From NCBI RefSeq assembly GCF_022347205.1, contig NZ_JAKRNE010000002.1:186001-250000 (forward strand): a stretch of 64,000 nucleotides of DNA, in the 5' to 3' direction. The position numbers and the translations under genes were made by a program. The DNA is from Corynebacterium sp. ACRPO (GTDB taxonomy: Bacteria; Actinomycetota; Actinomycetes; Mycobacteriales; Mycobacteriaceae). This document shows positions 16,034-26,516 of the stretch, piece by piece. Each line of letters begins with the position of its first letter. Position 1 is the stretch's first letter. Below the pieces are notes generated by a model that saw only the letters and a program-made list of their open reading frames with translations, was not told the origin of the DNA and searched no databases.

Positions 16034-17535
16034 TTTTTGGACTCCTCACGGGCCTCGGCAAGAAGTTCCTTGCCTTCTTCGGACTCGAACCACTGGCGGA
16101 AGGACTTCTTTGGCGGAACCGCGGTGTCGCGGCCCTCGGACCAACCGGACATAAACAGTGGCAGGGATTCGATGGTCTTGTTGGTGCCACCCAAGATGCG
16201 GCCCAAGGCGACCATGTGGGTTGCCTTGTTCCACAGCTTCGGGTTGCTCCACAGCAACTGAATAGTCTTGAAGAGCTTCGGCTCGATTGGCGGGGTGGCG
16301 TGGGTGACCTTCTGGTGGCGGTTTTCCAAAATGACGTCGGAAAGCGGAATTTTCACCGGGCACACCTCGTCGCAGCGGCCGCACAGCGAGCACGCATAAG
16401 GCAGGCTGGCGGAAGGATCGTTGTGGTCCTTCATACCGGTCAGCTGCGGCGTCAAGGAAATGCCGATCGGGCCAGGGTAAACGGAGCCGTAAGCGTGGCC
16501 GCCGGCGCGCTCGTAGACCGGGCAAACATTCAGGCAAGCCGAGCAACGGATGCACTTGAGAGCCTGGTGGCCAATCGGGGAGGACAGCGCCGCGGTACGG
16601 CCGTTATCCAGCAGGACCAAGTGAAAGTTCTGCGGGCCATCGCCTTCAGTAACACCGGACCACATGGAGGTGTACGGGTTCATACGCTCCGCGGTGGAAG
16701 AGCGCGGCAGCAGCTGGAGGAAGACCTCCAAGTCCTGGAAGGTAGGAACCAGCTTCTCAATGCCCATGACGGTAATGAGGGTCTCTGGCAGGGTCAGGCA
16801 CATGCGGCCATTGCCCTCGGACTCCACGATGTTGATGGTTCCGGTTTCTGCCACACCGAAGTTGGCGCCGGAAATGGCAACCTTGGCCTGCATGAACTGC
16901 TCGCGCAGGAACTGGCGGGAAGCCTCGGCCAATTCTGCCGGCTCAGCCTGCAGGGTGTCATCGGTATTCGGCATCTTGTTGACGAAGATATCGCGGATCT
17001 CCGCACGGTTGCGGTGGATAGCCGGAACCAGAATGTGGGACGGCTTATCCTCACCTAGCTGCACGATGAGCTCGGCCAGGTCGGTCTCGCGAGCATTGAT
17101 GCCCGCGGCCTCCAGGTGTTCATTCAAGCCGATTTCCTGGGTGGCCATGGACTTAACCTTGACCACATCGGTCTCGCCGGTAGCGCGAATCAGACCCTCA
17201 ATGATCTGGTTAGCTTCCTTGGCATCGCGTGCCCAGTGGACGATGCCGCCGCGAGCCTTGACTGCCTCTTCGAACTGCTCGAGCAGTTCTGGCATGCGAG
17301 CGGCAACATCTTCCTTGATGGCGGAACCCGCAGCGCGCAGCTCCTGCCAATCGTCCAGCTCCTCCACAGCGTTGGAGCGCTTCTCACGAATGGAGGTGGT
17401 GGCGTGTTGCAGGTTGTGGCGCTGGGTGGCGTTATTCAGACCAACGTGTGCCAGGGGAACAAAGGCCTTGCTGCCGCGCAGGTTGCCGTAGCCTTCCGGC
17501 GCGCGCGGTGGGGTGGTATCGAGGAAAGAGGTCAT
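16030..17535 (-). CDS. lutB: Lactate utilization iron-sulfur protein LutB
   Basis: This ~501-residue protein combines an N-terminal LUD domain (for example ATGETDVVKVKSMATQEIGL and VAISGANFGVAETGTINIVE) with a C-terminal ferredoxin-like domain. The latter carries two 4Fe-4S motifs, CIRCSACLNVCPVYERAGGH and CSLCGRCDEVCPVKIP. LutB passes electrons from lactate oxidation within the LutABC complex. The start is taken at ATG 17535, which overlaps the lutA stop (TAATG), rather than 15 codons upstream inside lutA. A C-terminal DUF3390-like stretch follows the clusters. Confidence 0.93.
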   Translation of the reverse strand: MTSFLDTTPPRAPEGYGNLRGSKAFVPLAHVGLNNATQRHNLQHATTSIREKRSNAVEELDDWQELRAAGSAIKEDVAARMPELLEQFEEAVKARGGIVHWARDAKEANQIIEGLIRATGETDVVKVKSMATQEIGLNEHLEAAGINARETDLAELIVQLGEDKPSHILVPAIHRNRAEIRDIFVNKMPNTDDTLQAEPAELAEASRQFLREQFMQAKVAISGANFGVAETGTINIVESEGNGRMCLTLPETLITVMGIEKLVPTFQDLEVFLQLLPRSSTAERMNPYTSMWSGVTEGDGPQNFHLVLLDNGRTAALSSPIGHQALKCIRCSACLNVCPVYERAGGHAYGSVYPGPIGISLTPQLTGMKDHNDPSASLPYACSLCGRCDEVCPVKIPLSDVILENRHQKVTHATPPIEPKLFKTIQLLWSNPKLWNKATHMVALGRILGGTNKTIESLPLFMSGWSEGRDTAVPPKKSFRQWFESEEGKELLAEAREESKK

Positions 17536-18320
17536 TAGAGCATCGTCTCCTTGGAGTAAGCGGCGGAGGTAGGAGTCCATGGGTGCTCCTTGGTGGAAGC
17601 CAAGATCTCAGCCATGTGAACGGCGCGAATACCGGAACGCTGGCGGCTGAGGGCACCACCGATGTTCATCAGGCAGGAAGAGTCACCGCCGGTGACGTAT
17701 TCAGCCTCGGTTTCCTTGACGTGGCGGGTCTTATCGGTGACCATCGCACGGGATACCTCTGCATTCTTGATGGCGAAGGTACCGCCGAAGCCACAGCATT
17801 CTTCCTTATTGGGAAGTGTGACTAGGTCAATTCCTTCTACTTCCTGGAGAAGCTGCAGTGGGCGGTCTCCCAGCTTCAAAAAGCGCAGGCCGTGGCAGGA
17901 GGGGTGGTACGTTACGCGGTGCGGGAAGAATGCGCCGACGTTGGTCACACCGGCGATATCCACTAGGAATTCTGGGAGATCCAGGGTCTTCTGAGTGGTC
18001 TTGCGTGCACCGTCGACGTCGGCGGAGTTGCCAAATCGGTCAGCGATGCGCTCGTGCTGCTCGCGAACGGCGCCGACGCAGGAGCCGGAGGCCGCGACGA
18101 CATAATCAATGGAGGGGTCGGCAAAGGCATCCGCATAGGAGCGGATCATTCCCAGGGTTTCCTTCTGATAGCCGGTATTGATGTGCATCTGGCCACAGCA
18201 GGTCTGTTCCTCCGGGAAGACCACTTCGTGGCCCAAGCGGGAGAGAACCAGTGCCGTTGCCTTTTGTACGTCCGGGAAAAGGGCGTCACCAATGCAAGTG
18301 GAAAATAGCGCAATGCGCAT
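17535..18320 (-). CDS. lutA: Lactate utilization protein LutA (CCG-domain Fe-S oxidoreductase)
   Basis: This 261-residue protein has two cysteine-rich CCG domains, as in GlpC, heterodisulfide reductase and LutA. The first contains EEQTCCGQMHINTGYQKE and the second KEECCGFGGTFAIKN, followed by GGDSSCLMNIGGAL. It is the first subunit of the L-lactate oxidising LutABC system. GAGGAG lies about 6 bases before the ATG. The 210-base gap to the divergent argS gene should hold the lut promoter; no operator could be identified there. Confidence 0.93.
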   Translation of the reverse strand: MRIALFSTCIGDALFPDVQKATALVLSRLGHEVVFPEEQTCCGQMHINTGYQKETLGMIRSYADAFADPSIDYVVAASGSCVGAVREQHERIADRFGNSADVDGARKTTQKTLDLPEFLVDIAGVTNVGAFFPHRVTYHPSCHGLRFLKLGDRPLQLLQEVEGIDLVTLPNKEECCGFGGTFAIKNAEVSRAMVTDKTRHVKETEAEYVTGGDSSCLMNIGGALSRQRSGIRAVHMAEILASTKEHPWTPTSAAYSKETML

Positions 18321-18516
18321 ACGGTGCTCCTCGTTGATTTTTTACATGGGGTAGGCACGACCTTACTCCCTTTAAGTAGTACGTGCGTAATGCGTCCCCC
18401 GCTTGACCAGCAATTATTTCGCAATATTAGTGTTGTAGAAAACTGCTATCCACCGTTTGCGCTGCAAAGGGGAGTATTCTGGCGCGGCCCTTTTCACACT
18501 TGACTTTTCAGTCCAC

Positions 18517-18522
18517 TAGAAT
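18517..18522 (+). promoter_or_regulatory. -10 element of argS (leaderless)
   Basis: TAGAAT stands 8 bases before the argS ATG and no Shine-Dalgarno precedes that ATG, so the argS mRNA probably begins at or within a base or two of the start codon. The -35 region is weak. Confidence 0.6.
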
Positions 18523-18530
18523 CGTGCGAC

Positions 18531-20183
18531 ATGACACCAGCTGATTTGGCCACATTGATTAAAGAAACTGCCGTTAAGGTCATGCAAAGCCATGAGCTTG
18601 ATTCCTCTGTCTTGCCAGAAACGGTAACCGTTGAGCGTCCGCGCAACCCTGAGCACGGCGATTATGCCACCAACGTGGCGCTGCAGGTGGCCAAGAAGGC
18701 CGGTGCTAATCCGCGCGAGCTAGGCGGCTGGTTGGCAGAGGCCTTGGCAGACAATGATGCCGTTGCCGAGGCTGACATTGCGGGACCTGGGTTCATTAAT
18801 ATTCGCCTCGCTGCCGACGCCCAGGGAGAAATCGTCGCTCAGATTCTCCGCGCAGGCAAGGAGTATGGCAATAATGATGCCTTTGCGGGCAAGAAAGTCA
18901 ACCTAGAGTTTGTCTCCGCGAACCCGACCGGCCCGATCCACCTTGGCGGCACCCGTTGGGCGGCCGTAGGCGATTCCCTGGGCCGCGTGCTGGAGGCCTC
19001 TGGCGCGGAGGTTACCCGCGAGTATTACTTCAATGACCATGGCGGCCAGATTGACCGTTTCTCCCGTTCCCTGGTGGCTGCCGCGAAGGGCGAGCCGACT
19101 CCGGAGGATGGCTACGGTGGAGCCTATATCCAGGACATCGCCCAGGCTGTTGTGGAGAAGAACCCATCCGCGCTAGAGGGCAGCGAAGAAGAGGTCCAGG
19201 AAGCTTTCCGCGCAGACGGCGTGGAGATGATGTTTGCGCAGATTAAGCAGTCCCTGCACGAGTTTGGCGTGGACTTTGATGTCTACTTCCACGAGAACTC
19301 CCTCTTTGACTCCGGTGCTGTGGATGCAGCGTTGGAAAAGCTCAAGGCCGAAGGCCATATGTACGAGGCCGAGAATGCGTGGTGGCTCAAGTCCACCGAC
19401 TATGGCGACTCCAAGGACCGCGTGGTGGTCAAGTCCGATGGCAATGCAGCCTATATTGCAGGTGACATTGCCTACGTGGCCGATAAGTTTGATCGCGGCC
19501 ACGATTTGAATATCTACATGCTGGGCGCAGACCACCACGGCTATGTGCCGCGTTTGAAGGCGGCAGCGGCTGCCCTAGGCTACGACGCCGATGCCGTCGA
19601 GGTTCTTATCGGCCAGCTGGTTAACCTCATGCGTGATGGCAAGCCGGTGCGCATGTCTAAGCGCGCAGGCACGGTCATCACCATGGAGGATCTCGTCGCC
19701 GCCATTGGCGTGGATGCTTCGCGCTATTCCCTGGTGCGCTCTTCCGTGGATCAAACCATCGATATTGACTTGGGCCTGTGGGAGACGCAGTCTTCCGATA
19801 ATCCCGTCTACTACGTGCAATACGGCCACGCCCGCCTGTGCTCCATCGGCCGCAAGGCAGCCGAGCTGGGCGTCGATTCGGAAAGTGCGGATCTCTCCTT
19901 GCTCACCCATGATCGCGAGGGTGACCTCATCCGCACCCTAGGCGAGTTCCCGGCCGTGGTGGAAGAAGCCGCGCAGCTGCGCGAGCCGCACCGCATCGCC
20001 CGCTATGCCGAGGACCTCGCCGCGGTATTCCACCGCTTCTATGACTCCTGCCAGGTCCTGCCCAAGGCTGGCGAGGATGAAGCTCCTATCCATGGTGCCC
20101 GCCTCGCGCTGGCACAAGCCTCCCGCGTGGTCTTGGCCAATGCCTTGACCATGGTGGGCGTGAGCACCCCGGAGAAGATGTAA
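18531..20183 (+). CDS. argS: Arginyl-tRNA synthetase
   Basis: This 550-residue class I synthetase charges tRNA-Arg with arginine. The N-terminal additional domain binds the tRNA. The HIGH-like motif is [20 protein letters not shown] and the KMSKS-like motif is [12 protein letters not shown]. The C-terminal DALR anticodon-binding domain ends [13 protein letters not shown]. Length is normal for the family. It is directly followed by lysA, the argS-lysA operon order known from C. glutamicum, where arginine and lysine control the operon. Confidence 0.97.
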   Translation: MTPADLATLIKETAVKVMQSHELDSSVLPETVTVERPRNPEHGDYATNVALQVAKKAGANPRELGGWLAEALADNDAVAEADIAGPGFINIRLAADAQGEIVAQILRAGKEYGNNDAFAGKKVNLEFVSANPTGPIHLGGTRWAAVGDSLGRVLEASGAEVTREYYFNDHGGQIDRFSRSLVAAAKGEPTPEDGYGGAYIQDIAQAVVEKNPSALEGSEEEVQEAFRADGVEMMFAQIKQSLHEFGVDFDVYFHENSLFDSGAVDAALEKLKAEGHMYEAENAWWLKSTDYGDSKDRVVVKSDGNAAYIAGDIAYVADKFDRGHDLNIYMLGADHHGYVPRLKAAAAALGYDADAVEVLIGQLVNLMRDGKPVRMSKRAGTVITMEDLVAAIGVDASRYSLVRSSVDQTIDIDLGLWETQSSDNPVYYVQYGHARLCSIGRKAAELGVDSESADLSLLTHDREGDLIRTLGEFPAVVEEAAQLREPHRIARYAEDLAAVFHRFYDSCQVLPKAGEDEAPIHGARLALAQASRVVLANALTMVGVSTPEKM

Positions 20184-21521
20184 GTGGCGGATTTCAATGA
20201 GCTGCCGGCCCACGTCTGGCCGCGCAATGCAAAGCGCGAGGAAGACGGCGTAGTAACCATTGCTGGTGTTCCGCTGCCGGATTTGGCGGAGGAATTCCAG
20301 ACCCCGCTCTATGTCTTCGATGAAGATGACTTCCGGTCCCGCTGCCAGGACATGGCCCGCGCTTTCGGTGGACCCGAGCACGTGCACTATGCCTCCAAGG
20401 CATTCATCTCAAAGAAGATCGTGAACTGGGTCAATGAGGAAGGCCTGTGCTTGGACGCGGCCTCGCTCAATGAGCTCAAGATTGCCTTGGCCGCAGAGTT
20501 CCCGGCCGAGCGCATCACCACGCACGGCAACAATAAGGACGATGAGTACCTGCGTTTGTGCGTAGACGCCGGCGTGGGCCACGTGGTCATTGACAACGAG
20601 CTCGAGCTGGAAGAACTTAATCGCATTGCGGGCGAGGCCGGCAAGGTCCAGCCGGTGATGATCCGCGTCAAGCCGGGTGTTGATGCGCATACGCACGAAT
20701 TCATCGCCACGGCGCATGAGGATCAAAAGTTCGGTATTTCGCTCGCCACGGGCGCGGCCTTTGCTGCTGCCAAGCGTTGCTTGGAGGCGGACAACCTGCA
20801 CCTGAGCGGCCTGCACTGCCACGTGGGATCCCAGGTTTTTAATGCGGAGGGATTCAAACTTGCCGCGGAGCGCGTCATGGGGCTGTACCGCCAGATTTAT
20901 ACCGAGCTGGGTGTGACGCTGGAAGAGCTCGATCTAGGCGGCGGCTTTGGTATTCCCTACATGCCCTATGAGGAGGCGCTGGATATCGAGCGCGTGGCCG
21001 GCGATATGCTCGGCGCGGTCAAGCACACCGCAGAGGAGTTGGGCATTGAGGCACCCTTCCTCTTGGTGGAACCGGGTCGCTCCTTGGTCGCCGGCTCGGC
21101 GGTGACCGTCTACCGCGTGGGTACCGTTAAGGATGTAGAAACTGGCAAGTCGGATCTGCCGCTGCGCCGCTATATCTCCGTCGATGGTGGAATGTCAGAT
21201 AATATCCGGCCTGCGCTTTACGGTTCGGCCTATGACGTGCGCGTGGTCAACCGCTTTAGTGATGGGGAAGAGGTGCCTTCCCGCGTGGTGGGCTTCCATT
21301 GCGAGTCCGGCGATATTCTCCTTGAGGACGGCGAGCTGCCCAATGATATCCAGCCGGGAGACTTGATCGCCTTTGCTGCTACCGGTGGCTACCAGTACAT
21401 GATGTCCTCGCGCTATAACGGTGCGGTGCGCCCGGCGGTCGTCGCCACGCGCGTGGGCCAGACCAAGCCCATGCTGCGCCGCGAGACCATCGAGGATCTT
21501 CTTTCCTTAGAGGTGGATTAA
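20184..21521 (+). CDS. lysA: Diaminopimelate decarboxylase
   Basis: This 445-residue fold-type III PLP enzyme makes L-lysine from meso-diaminopimelate in the last lysine step. The PLP lysine is in [13 protein letters not shown]. The HCHVGSQ motif (LHCHVGSQV), the glycine-rich [10 protein letters not shown] and the [18 protein letters not shown] segment bind PLP phosphate and substrate. The catalytic Cys lies in [15 protein letters not shown]. The GTG start follows the argS stop without a gap. An intrinsic terminator lies just past the stop. Confidence 0.97.
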   Translation: MADFNELPAHVWPRNAKREEDGVVTIAGVPLPDLAEEFQTPLYVFDEDDFRSRCQDMARAFGGPEHVHYASKAFISKKIVNWVNEEGLCLDAASLNELKIALAAEFPAERITTHGNNKDDEYLRLCVDAGVGHVVIDNELELEELNRIAGEAGKVQPVMIRVKPGVDAHTHEFIATAHEDQKFGISLATGAAFAAAKRCLEADNLHLSGLHCHVGSQVFNAEGFKLAAERVMGLYRQIYTELGVTLEELDLGGGFGIPYMPYEEALDIERVAGDMLGAVKHTAEELGIEAPFLLVEPGRSLVAGSAVTVYRVGTVKDVETGKSDLPLRRYISVDGGMSDNIRPALYGSAYDVRVVNRFSDGEEVPSRVVGFHCESGDILLEDGELPNDIQPGDLIAFAATGGYQYMMSSRYNGAVRPAVVATRVGQTKPMLRRETIEDLLSLEVD

Positions 21522-21533
21522 CCTCCATCCTTC

Positions 21534-21586
21534 AGTCCCCGTTACATGGCGGAATTTAATTCACGCCCTGTGACGGGGACTTTTCT
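21534..21586 (+). terminator. Intrinsic terminator after lysA
   Basis: AGTCCCCGTTACA pairs with TGTGACGGGGACT (one mismatch or bulge) across a ~25-base loop and is followed by TTTTCT. It separates argS-lysA from hom-thrB. Confidence 0.75.
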
Positions 21587-21628
21587 ATTAATGGCTCTAT
21601 TTAGGGCGAAAGTAGACAGCTTGTTCTG

Positions 21629-21634
21629 TATAGT
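21629..21634 (+). promoter_or_regulatory. Candidate -10 element of hom-thrB
   Basis: TATAGT, in the context CTGTATAGTG, fits the actinobacterial -10 consensus. It predicts a leader of about 55 bases before hom. No convincing -35 is visible. Confidence 0.45.
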
Positions 21635-21696
21635 GTCCTGTATCCGCAATTAGCGGGCACTAAACCTTTACCCCAACCGCACAATGGAGACGGATT

Positions 21697-23040
21697 ATGG
21701 CTGCATCGACTAGCGAGCTTCAGGCACACGAGCATTCCGGCAAGGGCGAGGGCGAGACCGTTGGTATCGCGCTGCTGGGCTTCGGCACCGTTGGTGCTGA
21801 GGTCTTTCGCCTGCTGGGCGAGAATGCTCATGCCTTTGCTCACCGCATCGGTGGTCCAGCCGAGATTCGCGGTATCGCCATCCACAATAAAAATAAGCTG
21901 CGCCCGGGTGTGCCCAAGGAGCTTTTGACCGATGACGCCAAGGCGCTCGTTGCCCGCGATGATATCGACCTCGTGGTTGAGGTCATCGGCGGTATCGACT
22001 TCCCACGCGAGCTGGTGCTCGCCGCACTCAATTCCGGAAAGTCGGTGGTGACCGCCAATAAGGCCCTGGTGGCCGCGCACGCAGACGAGCTGGCGGAGGC
22101 CGCCGACCGCGCCGGTGTAGATCTCTACTTCGAGGCTGCCGTAGCCGCCGCGATTCCGGTAGTGGGCATGCTGCGTCGTTCCTTGGCCGGCGATCAGGTA
22201 GAGCGCATCTCTGGCATCGTCAATGGCACCACCAACTTCATCTTGGACGCGATGGAGTCCACGGGCGCTTCCTATGATGAAGCGCTGGCGGAGGCTACCC
22301 GCCTGGGCTATGCCGAGGCCGATCCCACTGCGGATGTAGAGGGCCATGACGCCGCCTCTAAGGCCGCCATCATGGCGTCCTTGGGTTTTCACACTCGCGT
22401 GAAGTTTGAGGACGTCCACTGCGAAGGCATTACCAAGGTCACCGCCGCGGATATCGCCGCGGCCAATGATGCCGGCTATTCCATCAAGCTGCTGGCCATT
22501 TGCGAGCGCCTTCAGCGTGAGGATGGCTCCGAGGCGGTCAACGCCCGCGTGCACCCCACGTTGGTGCCCAAGGAGCACCCGTTGGCCTCCGTGAGCGAGT
22601 CCTATAATGCCATCTTCGTCGAGGCCGAGGCCGCAGGTTCCCTGATGTTCTACGGCAATGGTGCGGGTGGCAATCCTACGGCTTCTGCCGTGCTTGGCGA
22701 CGTCGTCGGGGCAGCCCGCAATATCGTCCACGGCGGCCGCGCACCGGGCGAGAATACCTATGCCAACCTGCCCATTGCAGACTTTGGTGAGGTAGACACC
22801 CGCTACCACATCGATATGGAGGTCCAGGACCGCACCGGCGTCCTAGCCGCCATCTCCACAGTGTTTGCTGACAACGGCGTTTCTCTGCGCACCGTGCGTC
22901 AGGAAGACGGCGAGGACACCGCCCGCCTCATCGTGGTCACCCATGCCGCGAAGGAGGCCACCTTGGACACCATTGTGGCTGCCCTGGGCGAGCTCGAAGA
23001 GGTCAAGGCCGTTCATTCCGTAATCCGCCTCGGCAGCTAG
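21697..23040 (+). CDS. hom: Homoserine dehydrogenase
   Basis: This 447-residue NAD(P)H-dependent enzyme reduces aspartate semialdehyde to homoserine. The nucleotide-binding motif is LLGFGTVGAEVFRL. The catalytic domain includes VEVIGGIDFPRELVL, KSVVTANKALVA, the signature SGIVNGTTNFILDAM and YAEADPTADVEGHDAASKAA. A C-terminal ACT domain (DRTGVLAAISTVFADNGVSL) is the site of threonine feedback inhibition in this family. GGAGA precedes the ATG. It is followed by thrB after 24 bases, as in the C. glutamicum hom-thrB operon. Confidence 0.97.
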   Translation: MAASTSELQAHEHSGKGEGETVGIALLGFGTVGAEVFRLLGENAHAFAHRIGGPAEIRGIAIHNKNKLRPGVPKELLTDDAKALVARDDIDLVVEVIGGIDFPRELVLAALNSGKSVVTANKALVAAHADELAEAADRAGVDLYFEAAVAAAIPVVGMLRRSLAGDQVERISGIVNGTTNFILDAMESTGASYDEALAEATRLGYAEADPTADVEGHDAASKAAIMASLGFHTRVKFEDVHCEGITKVTAADIAAANDAGYSIKLLAICERLQREDGSEAVNARVHPTLVPKEHPLASVSESYNAIFVEAEAAGSLMFYGNGAGGNPTASAVLGDVVGAARNIVHGGRAPGENTYANLPIADFGEVDTRYHIDMEVQDRTGVLAAISTVFADNGVSLRTVRQEDGEDTARLIVVTHAAKEATLDTIVAALGELEEVKAVHSVIRLGS

Positions 23041-23064
23041 CCCGGCCAAATAGACTGGACAGCT

Positions 23065-23994
23065 ATGAGTATCGAAGTTGAAGTCGGCACTAAAGCCATT
23101 GTGACCGTTCCCGCCTCCACGGCGAACCTTGGCCCAGGATATGACACCTTGGGCATGGCGTTGAGCCTGTATGACACCGTCGAGGTAGAGGTCACCACCT
23201 CGGGCCTTACGGTGGAAATTTTCGGCGAGGGCACAGAAGACCTTCCGCGCGATGGCTCCCACTTGGTGGTCAAGGCGATTCGCTCCGCACTCTCGGCGGC
23301 CGACGCCACGGTGCCCGGCCTGCGCGTGGTCTCGCATAATAATATCCCGCAGTCGCGCGGCCTGGGCTCTTCCGCCTCCGCCGCGGTGGCGGGCGTGGCC
23401 GCCGGCAATGCGCTGGCAGGAAACCCCCTGACACAAGAGCAAGTGGTGCAGCTTTCTTCCGCCTTTGAGGGCCACCCCGATAATGCGGCCGCCTCCGTGT
23501 TGGGTGACGCCGTGGTGTCGTGGACAAATGTCCCCGTCGACGGCCATTCTTTGCCGGACTACCGCGCCGCGTCCATCAAGGTGCACGAAGATATCCGCGC
23601 CACCGCGCTCGTGCCTGATTTCCACGCCTCTACCCAGGCGGTGCGCCGCGTCCTGCCCTCGCACGTGACGCATTCGGATGCGGCGTTCAACGTCTCGCGC
23701 ACCGCGGTCCAGGTGGCGGCATTGCAGAACTACCCGGATCTCCTGTGGGAGGGAACCCGCGATCGCTTGCACCAGCCGTACCGCGCGGATGTGCTTCCCG
23801 TGACCGCGGAGTGGGTCAACCGCCTGCGCAACCGCGGCTATGCGGCCTACCTATCCGGTGCCGGCCCCACCGTCATGGTGCTGCACACCGAGGATATTGA
23901 GGAGGGAATTCTTGCCGACGCCCGCGAGCAGAACCTCCGCGTCATCGACCTCACCGTGGCCGGCCCCGTCCGCGTGGAGCTTACGCAGGCTTAA
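23065..23994 (+). CDS. thrB: Homoserine kinase
   Basis: This 309-residue GHMP kinase phosphorylates homoserine on the way to threonine. The family ATP-binding motif is present as [15 protein letters not shown], the first GHMP motif as [19 protein letters not shown], and the third as [12 protein letters not shown]. Its 3' end overlaps the stop of the convergent regulator gene by 14 bases, so no separate terminator fits between them. Confidence 0.97.
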   Translation: MSIEVEVGTKAIVTVPASTANLGPGYDTLGMALSLYDTVEVEVTTSGLTVEIFGEGTEDLPRDGSHLVVKAIRSALSAADATVPGLRVVSHNNIPQSRGLGSSASAAVAGVAAGNALAGNPLTQEQVVQLSSAFEGHPDNAAASVLGDAVVSWTNVPVDGHSLPDYRAASIKVHEDIRATALVPDFHASTQAVRRVLPSHVTHSDAAFNVSRTAVQVAALQNYPDLLWEGTRDRLHQPYRADVLPVTAEWVNRLRNRGYAAYLSGAGPTVMVLHTEDIEEGILADAREQNLRVIDLTVAGPVRVELTQA

Positions 23995-24640
23995 TTTTTA
24001 GACGGCACACGTTGGGGTGCTGGCGCGGCACCAAGGTGATCGAGGTTGTATCATCGCTAGTTTCTTGCAGAAAGCCAGCGTGTACCGCGCACAGGAACGG
24101 CGAAGGTTCGAGACCCGAAGAGACAAACGGGCAAGCATGAAGCTCGATGTCGGTTGAATCGGGTTTGGTGGCAGGATCAAAGCCCATATCGCGCAGGGTG
24201 GCAAAGAGCGTATCGAGCGCGCCATCGGAGGCATCCGCGCCCGCGGCGCGCGCCCAGCGTCGCCCGATCTCGAGGGCCTTGGCCGAGGCGGCGTCATCAA
24301 GCTCTTCCGTATCCGCCAGCATCGTGGTCAGCACTTCCACCAAGGTGATGTATTCCTCTGCCACCGCTTTATTATCTGGAATGCGGGCTTGGAAGATGAG
24401 GGAGGGACGCCCGCGGCCCTTACTCGGCGCGGATACTACGTTGACGGCCCCAGCGTTGACCAGTTCATCGATGTGTCCGCGGGCGGTGTTGACGTGCATG
24501 CCTAGTTCGTCGGCCACGGTGCCGGCCTTGGCGCCTTCGGGGTGGCGTTGCACAGCGGTGAGGACCTCGCGCTGCTTGGGCGAGAGGTTGAGGGCCTCGG
24601 GAAAAAGTTCGGTGGTGGGCCGGGGAAGTGAATCAGGCAT
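23981..24640 (-). CDS. arnR: ArnR-like winged-helix regulator with candidate Fe-S cysteines
   Basis: This 219-residue protein has an N-terminal winged helix ([20 protein letters not shown], then [18 protein letters not shown]) and a C-terminal domain with three cysteines, C170, C184 and C212, and histidines 169 and 187 ([23 protein letters not shown]). In C. glutamicum the Fe-S repressor ArnR is encoded at this place, next to thrB, and represses narKGHJI under oxygen. Position and cysteine number support the same identity here, but I could not align the proteins. It is probably co-transcribed with modBC, 39 bases upstream. It may also be sensitive to NO. A general SufR/COG2345-like regulator is the alternative. 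Confidence 0.65.
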   Translation of the reverse strand: MPDSLPRPTTELFPEALNLSPKQREVLTAVQRHPEGAKAGTVADELGMHVNTARGHIDELVNAGAVNVVSAPSKGRGRPSLIFQARIPDNKAVAEEYITLVEVLTTMLADTEELDDAASAKALEIGRRWARAAGADASDGALDTLFATLRDMGFDPATKPDSTDIELHACPFVSSGLEPSPFLCAVHAGFLQETSDDTTSITLVPRQHPNVCRLKIKPA

Positions 24641-24679
24641 GGTAGAAATCCGCCTTGGGGGTCTGCGAATACAGAAAAA

Positions 24680-26512
24680 CTAGTTGGGGTGGGCAAAAAC
24701 GTGTGCTGTAGATATCGCTAAGGATACGATGTTACCCACCGCGACGCCTAAAGCGAACTCGCGGTCTACCGGTACTGTAGCCTCTTGGCCGCCCAGATCA
24801 ACGCGCAGCTGCGCCGCTGCGAGGCTGGTGGCCTCGACTGCAAGGACGCGCGCTGCCCATTGATTGCAGGCCTCTGGCGCTGCGCCAATTGTGGCCGCCT
24901 GCGGGTCAAAGGTCACCGCCACCTTCTGCCCGGGCTCAAAAGACGTATGCTCCGTGGTCGCCAGAACGGAAATATCGCCGCACGCGACCTCGACGGCGGA
25001 GGCGCCGATCGCGGTCACGGTTCCTTCGAGGCGGTTGAGACCCGCTAGCGCCGCAACGAAGCCCGTCGGCGGTGCCTCAAGCAGCTGCACGGTTGCGCCG
25101 TGGGCCCGCACTTGGCCGGATTCCATGACCAGCATGTCCTGCGCCAGGTGCGCGATATCGAGCGCATCATGGGTAACAAGCAGCGTGGTACGGTCTGCGC
25201 GGGCCGCGTGTAAGAAGCGGCGCCACCTCTCGGCCGATGTCACATCGACTGCGGCAAGGGGCTCGTCCACAATCAAGACCGCCGGCCGTGCGGCTAGCGC
25301 GCGCACCAGCGCCACGTGGGCGGCCTGGCCGCCGGACAGGGCGGGCACGGGGACGTCGGCAAGCTCGTGCAATCCCGCCGCCGCAAGGAGCTCCTGCGCA
25401 CGGGTTTTATCGCGGGTGACCATGGCTACCGCCTGCACGGCCGTCGACCTTGGCGGCAAGCCCGGACGCTGGGTGAGCAAGACGATGTCGGCGTGCTCCG
25501 GGGAGATCTCCCCGCCGCTCAGGCGCCCGGCAATGCGCCCCATCAAGGTCGTCTTGCCGGAACCATTCGGGCCCACCACGGCCGTTATGGTACGCGGGGA
25601 AAAATCCGTGCGCACCCCGTCGACGGTCACGGACAGCACCGGCGCATCAGTGGGACGGGTAAGGGCGCGGAGCTTATCGACGTCCATCCCATGCAACCTC
25701 CTGGCCTGCGGCTGGTAGCTTCGCCGCCGCAGGGCAGGCAAGCCCGCCAGCGCCAGACAGGCCAAGGCCAACCCGATAAGCAGCGCGGAGAGCACGTACG
25801 CGCCATCCGCATCGACCTCGCGCTCCAGATAAATACCCAGCGGCATGGTGCGGGTAACCCCCGGCTGCGAGCCGGCAAAGGTCAGGGTCGTGCCAAATTC
25901 GCCCAGCGAGCGCGCGAAGGCCAACCCCGCGCCCGTGGCCAAGGCCGGGGCGATGGAGGGAAGGGTAATTTTGCCGAGGACCTCCCACCGGCCCAAGCCC
26001 ACGCCGCGCGCAGAGGCGAGGATTTCCTGGTCCAGCTGGCGCAATGCCGAATCAACCGCAACCACCACGAAGGGCAGCGCCACAAAGGTCTGCGCCATAA
26101 CGACTCCGGGGAAGGCGAAGGCGAGGTGGATGCCTAGGGCGTCAAGAAGCGGGGCCAGGTACCCCTTGCGGCCAAAGGCTGCGGTAAGGGCCAATCCGCC
26201 CACCACCGGTGGCATGGCCAAGGGCAGGTAGACCAAGAGGCGCACTACGGAGCTGCCGCGGCCGAGCTGCTGCACCCACAAGGCCAGCCCCAAGCCCAGC
26301 ACGAGCGCAAGAACCATGGATTGGAAGGCGGCTGCCACTGAGATGAGCAGCATGTCCTGGATCTCGTCGCGCGCGAGGTAGTCGCTAATGCGCGCCCATG
26401 GCACGCGCAGCCCAAGAGCGGCAACGGGGACGATGATGGTCGCTACCGCAATGAGGCCAATAAGGCCGATAAGAAGCGGGGCTTTGGGGCGAATGGGCTG
26501 GGGTGCGGACAC
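24680..26512 (-). CDS. modBC: Molybdate ABC transporter, fused permease and ATPase (ModBC)
   Basis: This ~610-residue protein joins two subunits usually made separately. The first ~260 residues are a ModB-type permease with five or six helices and the EAA loop (ASARGVGLGRWEVLGKITLP). After a linker follows a ModC-type ATPase: Walker A VGPNGSGKTT (about residue 310), signature LSGGQAAHVALVRA, Walker B LIVDEPLAAVD and H-loop LLVTHDALD. The last ~120 residues look like a molybdate-binding MOP domain. The GTG at 26512 is preferred over an ATG inside modA because GCGGAG lies 7 bases before it. Together with ModA it imports molybdate for nitrate reductase. Confidence 0.88.
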   Translation of the reverse strand: MSAPQPIRPKAPLLIGLIGLIAVATIIVPVAALGLRVPWARISDYLARDEIQDMLLISVAAAFQSMVLALVLGLGLALWVQQLGRGSSVVRLLVYLPLAMPPVVGGLALTAAFGRKGYLAPLLDALGIHLAFAFPGVVMAQTFVALPFVVVAVDSALRQLDQEILASARGVGLGRWEVLGKITLPSIAPALATGAGLAFARSLGEFGTTLTFAGSQPGVTRTMPLGIYLEREVDADGAYVLSALLIGLALACLALAGLPALRRRSYQPQARRLHGMDVDKLRALTRPTDAPVLSVTVDGVRTDFSPRTITAVVGPNGSGKTTLMGRIAGRLSGGEISPEHADIVLLTQRPGLPPRSTAVQAVAMVTRDKTRAQELLAAAGLHELADVPVPALSGGQAAHVALVRALAARPAVLIVDEPLAAVDVTSAERWRRFLHAARADRTTLLVTHDALDIAHLAQDMLVMESGQVRAHGATVQLLEAPPTGFVAALAGLNRLEGTVTAIGASAVEVACGDISVLATTEHTSFEPGQKVAVTFDPQAATIGAAPEACNQWAARVLAVEATSLAAAQLRVDLGGQEATVPVDREFALGVAVGNIVSLAISTAHVFAHPN

Positions 26513-26516
26513 AGAA

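Noticed and set aside
16024..17058. 344-codon plus-strand frame opposite lutB
   Set aside because: It is a mirror frame over a clear Fe-S protein gene.
18321..18530. LldR operator upstream of lutA
   Set aside because: I looked for TnGTnnnACnA in the lutA-argS gap; the nearest sequence misses both outer bases, so no operator is claimed.
21601..22809. 402-codon minus-strand frame opposite hom
   Set aside because: It lies entirely over a well-supported enzyme gene; the protein is rich in Gly/His/Val without known motifs and comes from the GC bias of the opposite codons.
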